Source of the DNA: Geomonas limicola
GTDB taxonomy: Bacteria > Desulfobacterota > Desulfuromonadia > Geobacterales > Geobacteraceae
Length of the DNA: 64,000 nt
NCBI RefSeq assembly: GCF_014193675.1
Contig: NZ_BLXZ01000005.1
Location: 310,001-374,000 of the forward strand
Direction of reading: 5' to 3'
In this document: piece by piece, positions 1 to 9,008 of the stretch
How positions within the stretch are numbered: position 1 is the stretch's first letter
Layout of the letters: the number at the start of each line of letters is the position of its first letter
Made by a program: the position numbers and the translations under genes
The notes under the pieces: model-generated
The model's database searches: none
Told to the model about the DNA's origin: nothing
What the model saw: the letters and a program-made list of their open reading frames with translations, nothing else

Positions 1-1361
1 CCTTGAAGGATGCCCGGCGCAGGGGAGTTGCCTATGCTCCCTCGGTGTTGCGCGACGACCCGGTCCTCGCCGGTCTGGCCGGAAAACTTGCCGACCTGCA
101 GGTGCTCAAGAAGTCGCGGCTTTCCGAGAGTACCGAGAACCACCCCGCGGTGCAGGCGATCCAGGCGCAGATTGACGAGACCGAGCGCAAGATCCAGAGC
201 ACCTACGAAACCACCATCAAAAACGCCCAGGCTCAGGAACGGGCGCTGGCGGCGCAGATCGCCCAGAGCGATGCGCAGCTCAAAAAGCTCCCCGCCGCCG
301 AGCGGGACCTGGCGCGCCTGATGCGGGTGACCAAGGTTAACGCGAGCATCTACACCTTCCTGTTGCAAAAGCACGAGGAGGCCCGGATCGCCAAGGCTTC
401 CACCATCAACAACATCAGCGTGGTGGACCCCGCAATTGCAGCCGAGAGGCCGGTCACCCCGAAGAAGGCCAAGAACCTCCTCCTGGGAGTCGTGGTCGGC
501 CTTATGTGCGGCATGGGGCTCTGCTTCTTCCGCGAATACCTGGACGACACGCTGAAGGACCCCGAAGCCGCCCGCAAGACGCTTGCCTTGCCGCTTTTGT
601 CGGTCATCCCCTTCATCCAGGACAAGGAAGGGGGGCAGGCTGCCCTCATCGCCCACAATCTGCCGAAGGCACCGGCCTCCGAGGCCTTCCGCTCGCTGCG
701 CACCGCGCTGCACTTCTGTGCCGTCAACAAGGACAACAAGGTACTCCTGGTAACCAGTACCTTCTCCGGGGAGGGGAAGTCGACCGTCGCTTCCAACCTC
801 GCCATCACCCTGGCCCAGACCGGGGTTCCCGTACTGATCATCGACTGCGACCTGCGCCGCTCCACGCTGCACGAAAAGTTCGGGCTGGAGCGCGGCGAGG
901 GGCTCACCGGTCTGCTGGCCGGCGACCTCGAGGCCAAACGGGTGGTGCAGCGCACCGCCGTCGAGGGACTCGACATCGTGACGGCCGGGATTGTCCCCCC
1001 CAACCCTTCCGAACTCCTTGGGTCCGAGGCCATGGGGCGTTTCATTCAGCAGATGCGCGAGAAGTACACCCATGTCGTCATCGACGCCCCACCGGTCCTT
1101 GCCGTGACCGACGCACCGCTGCTTACCAGGCTTGCCGACCTGGTCGTCATGGTGGTTGAGGTCGGGCGGGTGCCGGTCAAAGCTGCCCAGCGCACCAGGG
1201 ATACCCTCATTGCGGTTTCGGCACCGGTCGCCGGACTCGTGGTCTCCGACCGTTCCAGCCGGGCGGCCGGTTACGGCTACGGCTATGGTTACGGCTATGG
1301 CTACGGTTACGGACTGGAAGACGAGGCTCCCAAGCCGTGGTGGAAATTCGGCAAGAAGTAG
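1..1361 (+). CDS. Wzc-type polysaccharide co-polymerase / tyrosine autokinase (5' truncated)
   Basis: Inner-membrane protein that controls exopolysaccharide chain length and export through tyrosine autophosphorylation. The frame is open to the left edge, so the N-terminus is outside the window. Visible in order: coiled-coil periplasmic part (first ~150 residues), one membrane segment (~158-176), then a cytoplasmic BY-kinase domain with Walker A SGEGKST (~254), Walker A' VLIIDCDLRRS (~277) and Walker B VVIDAPP (~357). The C-terminus has an alternating Tyr-Gly run, the usual autophosphorylation cluster, encoded by a nearly exact GGTTACGGCTAC repeat at 1269-1313. It belongs functionally with the polysaccharide locus at 9.0-26.9 kb. 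Kinase plus polymerase-like regions in one chain is the proteobacterial Wzc arrangement. The family is certain; which polymer it controls is inferred. Confidence 0.93.
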   Translation, partial: LKDARRRGVAYAPSVLRDDPVLAGLAGKLADLQVLKKSRLSESTENHPAVQAIQAQIDETERKIQSTYETTIKNAQAQERALAAQIAQSDAQLKKLPAAERDLARLMRVTKVNASIYTFLLQKHEEARIAKASTINNISVVDPAIAAERPVTPKKAKNLLLGVVVGLMCGMGLCFFREYLDDTLKDPEAARKTLALPLLSVIPFIQDKEGGQAALIAHNLPKAPASEAFRSLRTALHFCAVNKDNKVLLVTSTFSGEGKSTVASNLAITLAQTGVPVLIIDCDLRRSTLHEKFGLERGEGLTGLLAGDLEAKRVVQRTAVEGLDIVTAGIVPPNPSELLGSEAMGRFIQQMREKYTHVVIDAPPVLAVTDAPLLTRLADLVVMVVEVGRVPVKAAQRTRDTLIAVSAPVAGLVVSDRSSRAAGYGYGYGYGYGYGYGLEDEAPKPWWKFGKK

Positions 1362-1392
1362 CCAGCTCGAACACTCAGTGACGATTCCTGAA

Positions 1393-1430
1393 AACGCCGA
1401 GGTACCTAACAGGTATCCCGGCGTTTTTTT
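1393..1430 (+). terminator. Rho-independent terminator after the Wzc-type gene
   Basis: Stem AACGCCGAGGTACC pairs imperfectly with GGTATCCCGGCGTT across a short loop and is followed by seven T. It starts about 30 bases after the stop codon. Confidence 0.85.
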
Positions 1431-1940
1431 GCCTTTCCGATTCCCCTTCGCCCTGCACTCCTCCCTCAACGCCATTCCCGCGCTCACGACGAACCTCTGG
1501 TCCCCCATTCAGAATCTTCTGCGGATGGTCAGATTTCGCCGCCCATAATCGGCAAAGGTGCCCTCACGTCCCCCCCTTTGGAAAAGGGGGGACAGGGGGA
1601 TTCGCCTTTATCACCCTATTTAGACCTGAAGTCCGGTCGACAGCCGACAACTTAGCTGCCGGTTATCCCGATATGCGCTGCATCCTGCCCACTGCTGTTC
1701 AGGCTCATAGTAGTCATCCGTCTGGTTCACTCTCTCCGCACGGCGAACGCCCCCGGTAAACTCCTCATGATTGGGGCCTCTCAGCTTTCCTCACGGGTAC
1801 CCGCAGTTCAATCCTCCCACAGTGACTGGTCAGTGGCTGCACATTACCAGCCGGAAAACCATTTTCACTATCAAACGTGATCCTGGTAAAAGTGACGTAG
1901 ATACAAAGCATTGAATGCTGTTTTAATGAAATTCAAACTC
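1431..1940. other. Intergenic region with one dispersed hairpin repeat
   Basis: No convincing gene. At 1568-1603 a CCCCCC...GGGGGG hairpin resembles the short dispersed C-rich/G-rich hairpins seen again near 29.45 and 32.97 kb. Nothing else is recognisable. Confidence 0.5.
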
Positions 1941-1956
1941 TGGCATTGACGTTGTA
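1941..1956 (+). promoter_or_regulatory. Possible sigma-54 promoter
   Basis: TGGCA at 1941-1945 and TTGTA at 1952-1956 have the exact -24/-12 spacing of RpoN promoters, but the -12 element carries GT where GC is expected. It lies 42 bases before the lipoprotein start. Confidence 0.35.
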
Positions 1957-1997
1957 ACCGTGTGGTCAGCAGGTCGCTCACACGGGAGGCAACGAAC

Positions 1998-2945
1998 ATG
2001 CTCAACATACATCGGATCAACAAGACTTCGCGTACCACTTTGGTTGCCGTCCTGGCACTCTCCCTGGCTCTGCTTCCCGGGTGCGGCGGTGGCGGTGGCG
2101 CGGGTGCTCCGACCGCAGTAAGTTCCTCCCAGGGAAGCACACCTCCCTCGACACACGTTTCAGCAAAGCTCAGCATCAAGCAGGGTGAACTGCTCAACGC
2201 GGTCTGCTTCGGCAATGGCTACCACGTGGCCGTTGGCGATGCCGGCAAGGTCCTGATGACCTCAGATCAGCTGACCTGGACCGCGGCCAGTTCCGGCAGC
2301 GATGCGGCGCTCTACGGGGTGACTTACGGGCAGGGCAAATTCCTCGCCGTCGGCGCCGATGGCAGCATCCTGGTCTCCTCCAATGCAAGCACCTGGCAGA
2401 AGGTCGACTCGGGAAACAGCGAGATGCTCTATGGCGCAGCCTACGGCAACGGGCGGTTCGTGGTAACCGGTACCAACGGTACCATCCTGAACTCGAGCGA
2501 CGGGGTCACCTGGACCGCGGCTACTTCCCCGACCAGCAACTGGATCTACAGTGTTTCTTGGTGCAAGGACCGCTTCCTGGCGACGGGAGAGGGTGGGGCA
2601 CTTTTTGCTTCGAGCGACGGCAGCACCTGGTCCGCAGTCAACTCCGGTGTTACTACCTGGCTCTTTTCGGTTTGCTACGCCAACGGCCTCTTCGTGGCGG
2701 TGGGCGAGGGGGGCACGGTGCGTATCTCCGCTGACGGTCTTACCTGGCAGGGGGTTGCTTCTGGCGTAGATCAGGCCCTGATGTGTGTGGCGTTCGACGG
2801 CAATGAATTCCTGGCTCTTGGTGAGGGGGGAACTATCCTTACCTCTGTCAATGGTGTTTCCTGGGCGGCAGGAACGAACTCCGGCAGTGACTGGCTCTAC
2901 GGGGCGGCCGTTGGTTCAGGAACCGTCATTACTGTTGGAATATAA
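1998..2945 (+). CDS. Exported lipoprotein with six-plus 39-residue propeller-like repeats
   Basis: Predicted lipoprotein: signal peptide ending in the lipobox LLPG-C (Cys29), then a glycine run. ATG 1998 is chosen because GGGAGG lies 8 bases upstream; an upstream GTG in frame would add twelve polar residues before the signal. The mature protein is six full repeats plus a partial one of about 39 residues, each like LYGVTYGQGKFLAVG..G.I..S.....TW. This resembles the short blades of YCF48/BNR-type beta-propellers. A surface or periplasmic scaffolding or binding role is inferred; no catalytic motif is visible. It stands alone between a possible sigma-54 promoter and a terminator. Confidence 0.8.
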   Translation: MLNIHRINKTSRTTLVAVLALSLALLPGCGGGGGAGAPTAVSSSQGSTPPSTHVSAKLSIKQGELLNAVCFGNGYHVAVGDAGKVLMTSDQLTWTAASSGSDAALYGVTYGQGKFLAVGADGSILVSSNASTWQKVDSGNSEMLYGAAYGNGRFVVTGTNGTILNSSDGVTWTAATSPTSNWIYSVSWCKDRFLATGEGGALFASSDGSTWSAVNSGVTTWLFSVCYANGLFVAVGEGGTVRISADGLTWQGVASGVDQALMCVAFDGNEFLALGEGGTILTSVNGVSWAAGTNSGSDWLYGAAVGSGTVITVGI

Positions 2946-2970
2946 GCTTTAACTCATAGAGGTGGAAGAG

Positions 2971-2998
2971 GGCCTGGTCATTTGACCAGGCCTTTTTT
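2971..2998 (+). terminator. Rho-independent terminator
   Basis: GGCCTGGTCA pairs with TGACCAGGCC around a short loop and is followed by six T, 25 bases after the lipoprotein stop. Confidence 0.92.
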
Positions 2999-3453
2999 GT
3001 TGTAGAGGAACATAAACATACTGAAACTCGCCGTTTATGTCATGGAGAAGAGGTAGCCGGCAACGCTGGTGAGATTAGTCGACAAATTGATACATATTTA
3101 CTTTTAATTTATGTGAAATGTGTCACAATGGAACCGGTTCTTTTCTTATTTTTGTGATGCTTAGGAGTGCACTGGCGATCGGTGCCCGAAATTCCCTTCG
3201 AGTGAAAAACCTACCAAAATGTTAAATCATGTAAAAAAGGCTACTTAGCACTGAAACAACCACCAGGTTGGTAATATTTCGCACCCCCGCTGGCTTAGCG
3301 ATACTGCCCGGGTGCCTGGTAATCTCAGTAATACCGGCAATTACCGGTAATTGAGCGATATGGTACAGATCTTGTTAAGGCAATGACGTGCGACGGACGC
3401 TGAGTACTGACTCAGTAAAGAAAGCACACCCATCCACCCCGAAAGGAGACGCA
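2999..3453. other. AT-rich upstream region of the FKBP gene
   Basis: About 450 bases without a gene. It holds a perfect palindrome (listed separately) and a small CGCT/AGCG hairpin near 3288-3300. I looked for a GEMM (cyclic dinucleotide) riboswitch, common in this group, and did not find its conserved core. Confidence 0.4.
3339..3352. promoter_or_regulatory. Perfect 14-bp palindrome, operator candidate
   Basis: AATTACCGGTAATT is fully self-complementary. A related ATACCGG half-site sits just upstream at 3331. It is about 100 bases before the FKBP start, where a dimeric repressor site would be expected. The regulator is unknown. Confidence 0.4.
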
Positions 3454-4176
3454 ATGCGACTGAAGATTACCCTGATTTGTGCAATGTTGGTCATTTCCAC
3501 TGCCAGTGTGCAGGCGGAGGAGGCTGCTCAGCTGAGCAGCAAGTCAGATGTTCTCAATTACAGTATCGGTGTCGAGACTGCTCGCAATCTGAAGAAGCAA
3601 GGCGTTGACATCAACCTCGAGATGATCATGAAGGGGATGAAGGATGGCCTGTCCGGAGAAAAAATCCTGATCCCCGAAAAGGTTCTGAAAAAGACCATGA
3701 CCGACCTGCAGACCGACGTGCGGCGCAAGCAGCAGGTAAGCAGGAAAGAGCGTGGCGAGGACAACAAGAAACGAGGCGAGGCCTTCCTGGCGGCAAACAA
3801 GGCGAAAGAAGGCGTGGTAGCACTCCCCTCGGGTCTTCAGTACCGTATCCTGCGTGCGGGGTCTGGTGCCAAGCCGCTGGATCAGGACATGATCGAAGTG
3901 AACTACCGCGGCACGCTTCTGGACGGTACCGAATTCGATGCCTCCCAGGAGGGAAAACCGGCCCTTCTCGCCATGAAATCCACCATCCCCGGGTGGCGCG
4001 AGGCGCTCAGAAACATGCCTGTCGGTTCCAAGTGGCAGCTCTTCATCCCCCCGCACCTCGCTTACGGGGCGCGCGGGGCGGGCAAGGAGATCGGTCCCAA
4101 CGAGACCTTGCTCTTCGACGTTGAGCTCACTGCCGTAAATCCACACAGAAAAGAGGTTACTGGAAACTCCAAGTAA
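3454..4176 (+). CDS. Periplasmic FKBP-type peptidyl-prolyl isomerase (FkpA/Mip-like)
   Basis: Catalyses cis-trans isomerisation of prolyl bonds in exported proteins. The 240-residue product has a signal peptide (MRLKITLICAMLV..., cleavage near VQA-EE), an N-terminal helical dimerisation domain (~30-120, SYSIG-like motif seen as LNYSIGVETARNL) and a C-terminal FKBP domain (~140-230) with VNYRGTLLDGTEFDAS and the GW motif IPGWREAL. ATG 3454 follows AAAGGAGA with ideal spacing; an upstream ATG frame would spoil the signal peptide. It is followed on the same strand by the large multicopper oxidase, so it may help fold exported proteins encoded nearby; that link is inference. Confidence 0.93.
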   Translation: MRLKITLICAMLVISTASVQAEEAAQLSSKSDVLNYSIGVETARNLKKQGVDINLEMIMKGMKDGLSGEKILIPEKVLKKTMTDLQTDVRRKQQVSRKERGEDNKKRGEAFLAANKAKEGVVALPSGLQYRILRAGSGAKPLDQDMIEVNYRGTLLDGTEFDASQEGKPALLAMKSTIPGWREALRNMPVGSKWQLFIPPHLAYGARGAGKEIGPNETLLFDVELTAVNPHRKEVTGNSK

Positions 4177-4415
4177 CCGTTATAGGTAGCGCAGAAGCTT
4201 CCTCTTAACTTCGCCTATTGGCGGCTGAGCCCAGAGCCGCTTTCATCTACAGCAGTGTGTGAATTAACTGAAATGTCGTAGTTATGTCGTAATTGAATAC
4301 TGTGATAGTGACGGAAAAACAATTTCAGAAAAGGAGGTGTGATCGTAGAGCACCGTTTTTTGGAACGTCATCGCAGCAACCGTGTAATGCAAGTTGCAAT
4401 AAAAGGAGACCCATC

Positions 4416-7400
4416 ATGAAAAGACGCAGTATGTTTAACCTCATGCGTCTGCTGCTGCTGTTAGCCTCGATCCCCTTGGGCGCCCACCTGGCCCATGCCG
4501 GGGCCGGTATCGGCTACAGCACGTACAGCAGCGGATCCACCAAGGTCGTCCCGACCTACTACGCCAACAGTGTCAGCATCCCCGACGCCACCGGCAAAAG
4601 CGCCCAGTACATGAGGAAGTTCGTCGATACCCTGCCCGGGCTCGGCTCCGCGAACGCCAACACGCTCGGCCAGTACCTCCCCGTGGCGGTAGCCGAGAAG
4701 TGGGTGAACGGCAACGGTGTGACCACCAACGACGATTACTACGAGATCGGCATCGTTGAGTACACCGAGCAGATGCACCGCGACCTGCCCAAGCCGACCA
4801 CCCTGCGTGGCTACGTGCAGCTTGAGACCCCGGGTCTTTTGGCTGCCGGCAAGAGCGCCCACATCCAGCTCTTTTACCCCGACAAAACCCCGATCAAGGA
4901 TAACAAGGGGCAGCTGGTCTACGCGGTCGACAACCCGCACTACCTGGGACCGATCATCGTTGCTACCCGCAACGTAGCGGTGCGCATCAAGTACTCCAAC
5001 CTGCTCCCTACCGGTGGCTTCAACGCGACCACCGGTCAGCGTAACGGCGACCTGTTCCTTCCGGTTGACAAGACCCTTATGGGTGCCGGCATCGGCCCCG
5101 ACGGTATCAACAGCTACACCGAAAACCGCGCCGAGATCCACCTGCACGGCGGCGACAACCCCTGGATCTCCGACGGTACCCCGCACCAGTGGATAACCCC
5201 GGCCGGCGAGAACACCCCCTACACCCAGGGCGCCTCCTTCGTCAATGTCCCGGATATGCCCGATCCGGGTCCGGGTTCCGGCACCCTGTACTACCCTAAC
5301 GGTGACAGCGCGCGTCTCATGTTCTACCACGACCACGTAGCCGGCCTTACCCGTCTCAACGTCTATGCCGGTGAGGCTGCCGGTTACCTGTTGACCGATC
5401 CCGCCGGGACCGGCGAGCACACCTTGCCGCTGCCGACCACCCAGATCCCCCTGGTTATCCAGGAGCGTACCTTCGTGCCGACCGACATCGCAACCCAGGA
5501 TGCCCTGTGGGATACCACGCACTGGGGTCAGCCGGGCGACCTGTGGTTCCCGCACGTGTACGAGACCAACCAGGATCCGACTTCCTTTGACGGCACCAAC
5601 CCGGTTGGCCGTTGGGATTACGGTCCCTGGTTCTGGCCCATCTTCCCGGTCAGCCTCGACCTCCCCACCGGTGCCTACGGCGACGTAACCACCACTCCGG
5701 AGGCCTTCGGCGACACCCCGATCATCAACGGTTCCGCCTATCCGGTCCTGAACGTCGATCCGACAGCGTACCGTTTCCGCGTCCTGAACGCGAGCAACGA
5801 CCGCATGTTCAACCTGAGCCTGTTCGTGGCTGATCCGACCGTCGTGACCGACGACAACCGGACCAATACCGAGGTGCGCATGGTGCCCTCCGCGCCGCCG
5901 ACCTCGACCTCCGTCCCGCGTGCCTGCAAGTCTACCGATCCGGTCAACCCGGCAACCGGTCTGCAGGTATCCGCTATCGACGAAACCATCGGCGGCGTGC
6001 TGGTTCCTGCTGGCACCGCTTGCTGGCCGGCCACCTGGCCCACCGACGGTCGTGACGGCGGCGTACCCGATCCGCGCGCTGCCGGTCCGAAGATGCTGCA
6101 CATCGGCACCGAGGCGGGTCTTGCCCCGCAGGTGTCCGTCATTCCGGCCAACCCGACCAACTACGAGTACATGCGTCGCAGCGTGACTGTACTGAACGTC
6201 CTCGACCACGCCCTGTACCTGGCTCCGGCCGAGCGTGCCGACGTGGTGGTGGACTTCTCGCAGTACGCTGGTCAGACCCTCATCCTGTACAACGACATGG
6301 CAGCTCCGGTACCGGCGTTTGACGCTCGTATCGATTACTACACCGACGATCCGGATCAGACCGCGAATGGCGGCTGGTTCACCACCCTGGCCGGTTATGG
6401 CCCGAATACCCGTACCCTGATGCAGATCAACGTGAGCGGCACCCCGGGTGTTAACGGCACCCCGTACGACGAGGCAGCCCTCACCGCGGCACTGCCGGCA
6501 GTCTTTGCCGCTACCCAGCCCAAGCCGATCGTGGCTGAGCCTGCATTCAACGCAGCATTGGGGACCAACACCACCAAAGGGCAGTACGCTAAGATCTTCA
6601 CCGGTTCCGCGAACCAGCACACCTTCAACTTCGTGGCCGCCGACACCTTCAGCTACTATCCGGAAAACTCCACCTCCATGGTAACCGTCAACCCGGGTCA
6701 GGTCGCCCAGGTACCGGTACTCAACAAAGCGATCCAGGAACTCTTCGACCCGCGTGGCCGTATGAACGCTACCCTGGGTGTCGAGATCCCCTTCACCGGT
6801 GCTAACATCCAGACCACCGTACCGTTGGGCTACATCGATCCGGCTACCGAGAGCATCGGTGACGGCGAGACCCAGGTATGGAAGATCACCCACAACGGCG
6901 TTGACACCCACCCGGTACACTTCCACCTGGTCAACGTGCAGGTAGTAAACCGCATTGGTTGGGACGGCACCGTGAAGCCGCCGGCAGACTTTGAAGTAGG
7001 TTGGAAAGAGACCGTCAGGATGAACCCGCTGGAAGACATCGTCGTCATCGTGCGCGCCAAGAAGCCGACCTTGCCTGGTTTCGGCCTGCCGACCAGCCAG
7101 CGTCTGCTCGACCCGACCCAGCCGGTGAACTCCACCATGGGCTTCAGCAACCTGGATCCCTTGACCGGTAACGCCTTCCCTGCGGCACAGGCCGTGAAGA
7201 ACGTCATGACCGACTTCGGTTGGGAGTACGTGTGGCATTGCCACATCCTGGGCCACGAAGAGAACGACTTCATGCGTCCGTTCATCTTCAAGGTCACCGA
7301 GCCGGCTGCTGCTGCACCGACCAACCTCACCTACAGCTACATCGGCGCGCAGGTTCAGCTGAAGTGGACTGACGCGGCAATCAACGAGTACAGCTACATC

Positions 7401-8696
7401 ATCCAGCGTGCAACCGGCCTTACTGGCGGCAGCTTCGCGCAGATCGGCACTGCACTTGCCAATGCAACCACCTTTACCGACACCACCGCTGCAGCTGGTG
7501 GCATCTATCGGTACAACGTCATCGCAGTCAGCGCAGGCGGCAACGGTACTGCCAGCATTACGGTTGCACCGCTTACTGTCTCTACGACGAGTCTGCCCGC
7601 AGGTGGGGTCAACACCCCTTATAACTTTGGTGTCGTTGCTTTTGGTGGTATTCCTGGCTACAGCTGGTCGGCAACCGGCCTGCCCAGTGGTCTCAGCATT
7701 AACTCCACCACGGGTGTTATCAGCGGCACACCGGGCAATATTACTCCTTCCCTTACCAGCCAGAACTATTCTGTATCGGTGACGGTAACGGATGCAGTCT
7801 CGACCTCGGTGATTAAAAACTTCACCCTGAAGATTAACCAGACCGCACCTGCGGCCCCTACCTCTCTTACGGCTTCTGCTACGCAGGTCAAGGTGACCCT
7901 TAACTGGGTGAACAATGCGAACAATGCTTTAGGTGTAGAGATCCAGCGGGCTACCAACAGCACCTTCACCTCGGGACTTACCAAAGTACAGGTCTATGGC
8001 CCGACATTATCCACCTACACTGACACCACGGTTACTCCTGGAAAAATTTACTACTACAGGGTCAGAACCTACAACACCGTGTTGGTGTCCTCTTTCTCCA
8101 ACACCGTAACGGTAACCACTTCAGCGGCACTTGGAATTACCACCGCCGCCCTTGCTGACGCAGGTGTTAATACCCCCTACAGTCAGGCCGTCACTGCGGT
8201 AGCTGGTTTGGCACCCTATACTTGGTCTGCAACCGGGCTGCCCTCAGGTCTGTCGATCAACGCTTCTACGGGTGTAATCAGCGGAACTCCTGCTAACGTC
8301 GTGCCCCTTGCCGCAACTTCGGCCACCTTTGCCGTCAGCATAACCGTGAATGATAGTGCATTGCCGCAGGCGACAGCCAGCACTACGTTGAATCTGAAGG
8401 TCAACCAAACTGCTCCGGCTGCACCTACTGGCTTGGCAGCAACTCCTTCGACTGGGCAGGTACTCCTGACCTGGACTAACACTGCGAACAACGCTGTTGG
8501 TGTCGAGATTCAGCGAGCAACCAACAACACGTTCACGACTGGATTGACCAAGGTACAGGCTTTTGGGCCTACCCTCAGTACCTACACCGACAAGTCGGTT
8601 ATCGCAGGAACGGTCTATTTCTACAGGGTACGCACCTATAACACGGTGCTCTTCTCGACCAGTTTCTCCAACGTTGTTAGTGTTACTGCTCAATAA
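4416..8696 (+). CDS. Large exported multicopper oxidase with duplicated Ig/FN3 modules
   Basis: Predicted extracellular or periplasmic multicopper oxidase of 1426 residues, more than twice a normal laccase or CotA-type enzyme. ATG 4416 follows AAAAGGAGA and gives a clear signal peptide ending near AHA-GA. Copper motifs: HLHGGD (~241), YHDH (~303), HPVHFH (~831) and HCHILGHEENDFM (~938; type 1 Cys with Met axial ligand), so all four copper sites look complete. The C-terminal ~480 residues are two copies of a putative-Ig (He_PIG-like, motif LPSGLSIN..TGVISGTP) plus FN3-like pair, probably surface attachment or spacing domains. Related secreted multicopper proteins of Geobacter (OmpB/OmpC) take part in Fe(III)/Mn(IV) oxide reduction; the same role here is inferred. 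The stop is a TAATGA double stop. Confidence 0.92.
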   Translation: MKRRSMFNLMRLLLLLASIPLGAHLAHAGAGIGYSTYSSGSTKVVPTYYANSVSIPDATGKSAQYMRKFVDTLPGLGSANANTLGQYLPVAVAEKWVNGNGVTTNDDYYEIGIVEYTEQMHRDLPKPTTLRGYVQLETPGLLAAGKSAHIQLFYPDKTPIKDNKGQLVYAVDNPHYLGPIIVATRNVAVRIKYSNLLPTGGFNATTGQRNGDLFLPVDKTLMGAGIGPDGINSYTENRAEIHLHGGDNPWISDGTPHQWITPAGENTPYTQGASFVNVPDMPDPGPGSGTLYYPNGDSARLMFYHDHVAGLTRLNVYAGEAAGYLLTDPAGTGEHTLPLPTTQIPLVIQERTFVPTDIATQDALWDTTHWGQPGDLWFPHVYETNQDPTSFDGTNPVGRWDYGPWFWPIFPVSLDLPTGAYGDVTTTPEAFGDTPIINGSAYPVLNVDPTAYRFRVLNASNDRMFNLSLFVADPTVVTDDNRTNTEVRMVPSAPPTSTSVPRACKSTDPVNPATGLQVSAIDETIGGVLVPAGTACWPATWPTDGRDGGVPDPRAAGPKMLHIGTEAGLAPQVSVIPANPTNYEYMRRSVTVLNVLDHALYLAPAERADVVVDFSQYAGQTLILYNDMAAPVPAFDARIDYYTDDPDQTANGGWFTTLAGYGPNTRTLMQINVSGTPGVNGTPYDEAALTAALPAVFAATQPKPIVAEPAFNAALGTNTTKGQYAKIFTGSANQHTFNFVAADTFSYYPENSTSMVTVNPGQVAQVPVLNKAIQELFDPRGRMNATLGVEIPFTGANIQTTVPLGYIDPATESIGDGETQVWKITHNGVDTHPVHFHLVNVQVVNRIGWDGTVKPPADFEVGWKETVRMNPLEDIVVIVRAKKPTLPGFGLPTSQRLLDPTQPVNSTMGFSNLDPLTGNAFPAAQAVKNVMTDFGWEYVWHCHILGHEENDFMRPFIFKVTEPAAAAPTNLTYSYIGAQVQLKWTDAAINEYSYIIQRATGLTGGSFAQIGTALANATTFTDTTAAAGGIYRYNVIAVSAGGNGTASITVAPLTVSTTSLPAGGVNTPYNFGVVAFGGIPGYSWSATGLPSGLSINSTTGVISGTPGNITPSLTSQNYSVSVTVTDAVSTSVIKNFTLKINQTAPAAPTSLTASATQVKVTLNWVNNANNALGVEIQRATNSTFTSGLTKVQVYGPTLSTYTDTTVTPGKIYYYRVRTYNTVLVSSFSNTVTVTTSAALGITTAALADAGVNTPYSQAVTAVAGLAPYTWSATGLPSGLSINASTGVISGTPANVVPLAATSATFAVSITVNDSALPQATASTTLNLKVNQTAPAAPTGLAATPSTGQVLLTWTNTANNAVGVEIQRATNNTFTTGLTKVQAFGPTLSTYTDKSVIAGTVYFYRVRTYNTVLFSTSFSNVVSVTAQ

Positions 8697-8738
8697 TGAG
8701 ATAATGATTCGCTAATTGTAACTTTTGTTGAAGATAAT

Positions 8739-8774
8739 CCCCCCCGGTGCAGTTTCAGGCCGGGGGTTTTTTTT
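8739..8774 (+). terminator. Rho-independent terminator after the multicopper oxidase
   Basis: CCCCCGG pairs with CCGGGGG and is followed by eight T. The rest of the gap, up to 9008, holds nothing I recognise beyond the ribosome site of the next gene. Confidence 0.92.
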
Positions 8775-9008
8775 GGCTGTTGAGGTAGGTTGTCTTACAA
8801 CACAAAAAGCTTCAAATGTGCGGCAGTTATGTTGACTAAATTGGGGCAACATGTTAAGACTGCCTAAGTTCCAAATGGCGCTCTGTGTCTGCTGCTGATA
8901 GGGTTTTTGTGTTGATTGGACGTTGAAGCTTGACTGCTGCAATGTCGGGATTTGTAGCCGTAATGGGTCAGGCCGGCAATCAGTCGGAGGGGGACCTAGG
9001 GAGGGGTT

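Noticed and set aside
2999-3453. GEMM-type cyclic dinucleotide riboswitch before the FKBP gene
   Set aside because: The conserved core with its GCAAA-type elements and receptor is absent; only unrelated hairpins are seen.
4461-7256. A 931-codon - strand frame
   Set aside because: It is the antisense shadow of the multicopper oxidase, whose copper motifs and signal peptide are unmistakable.
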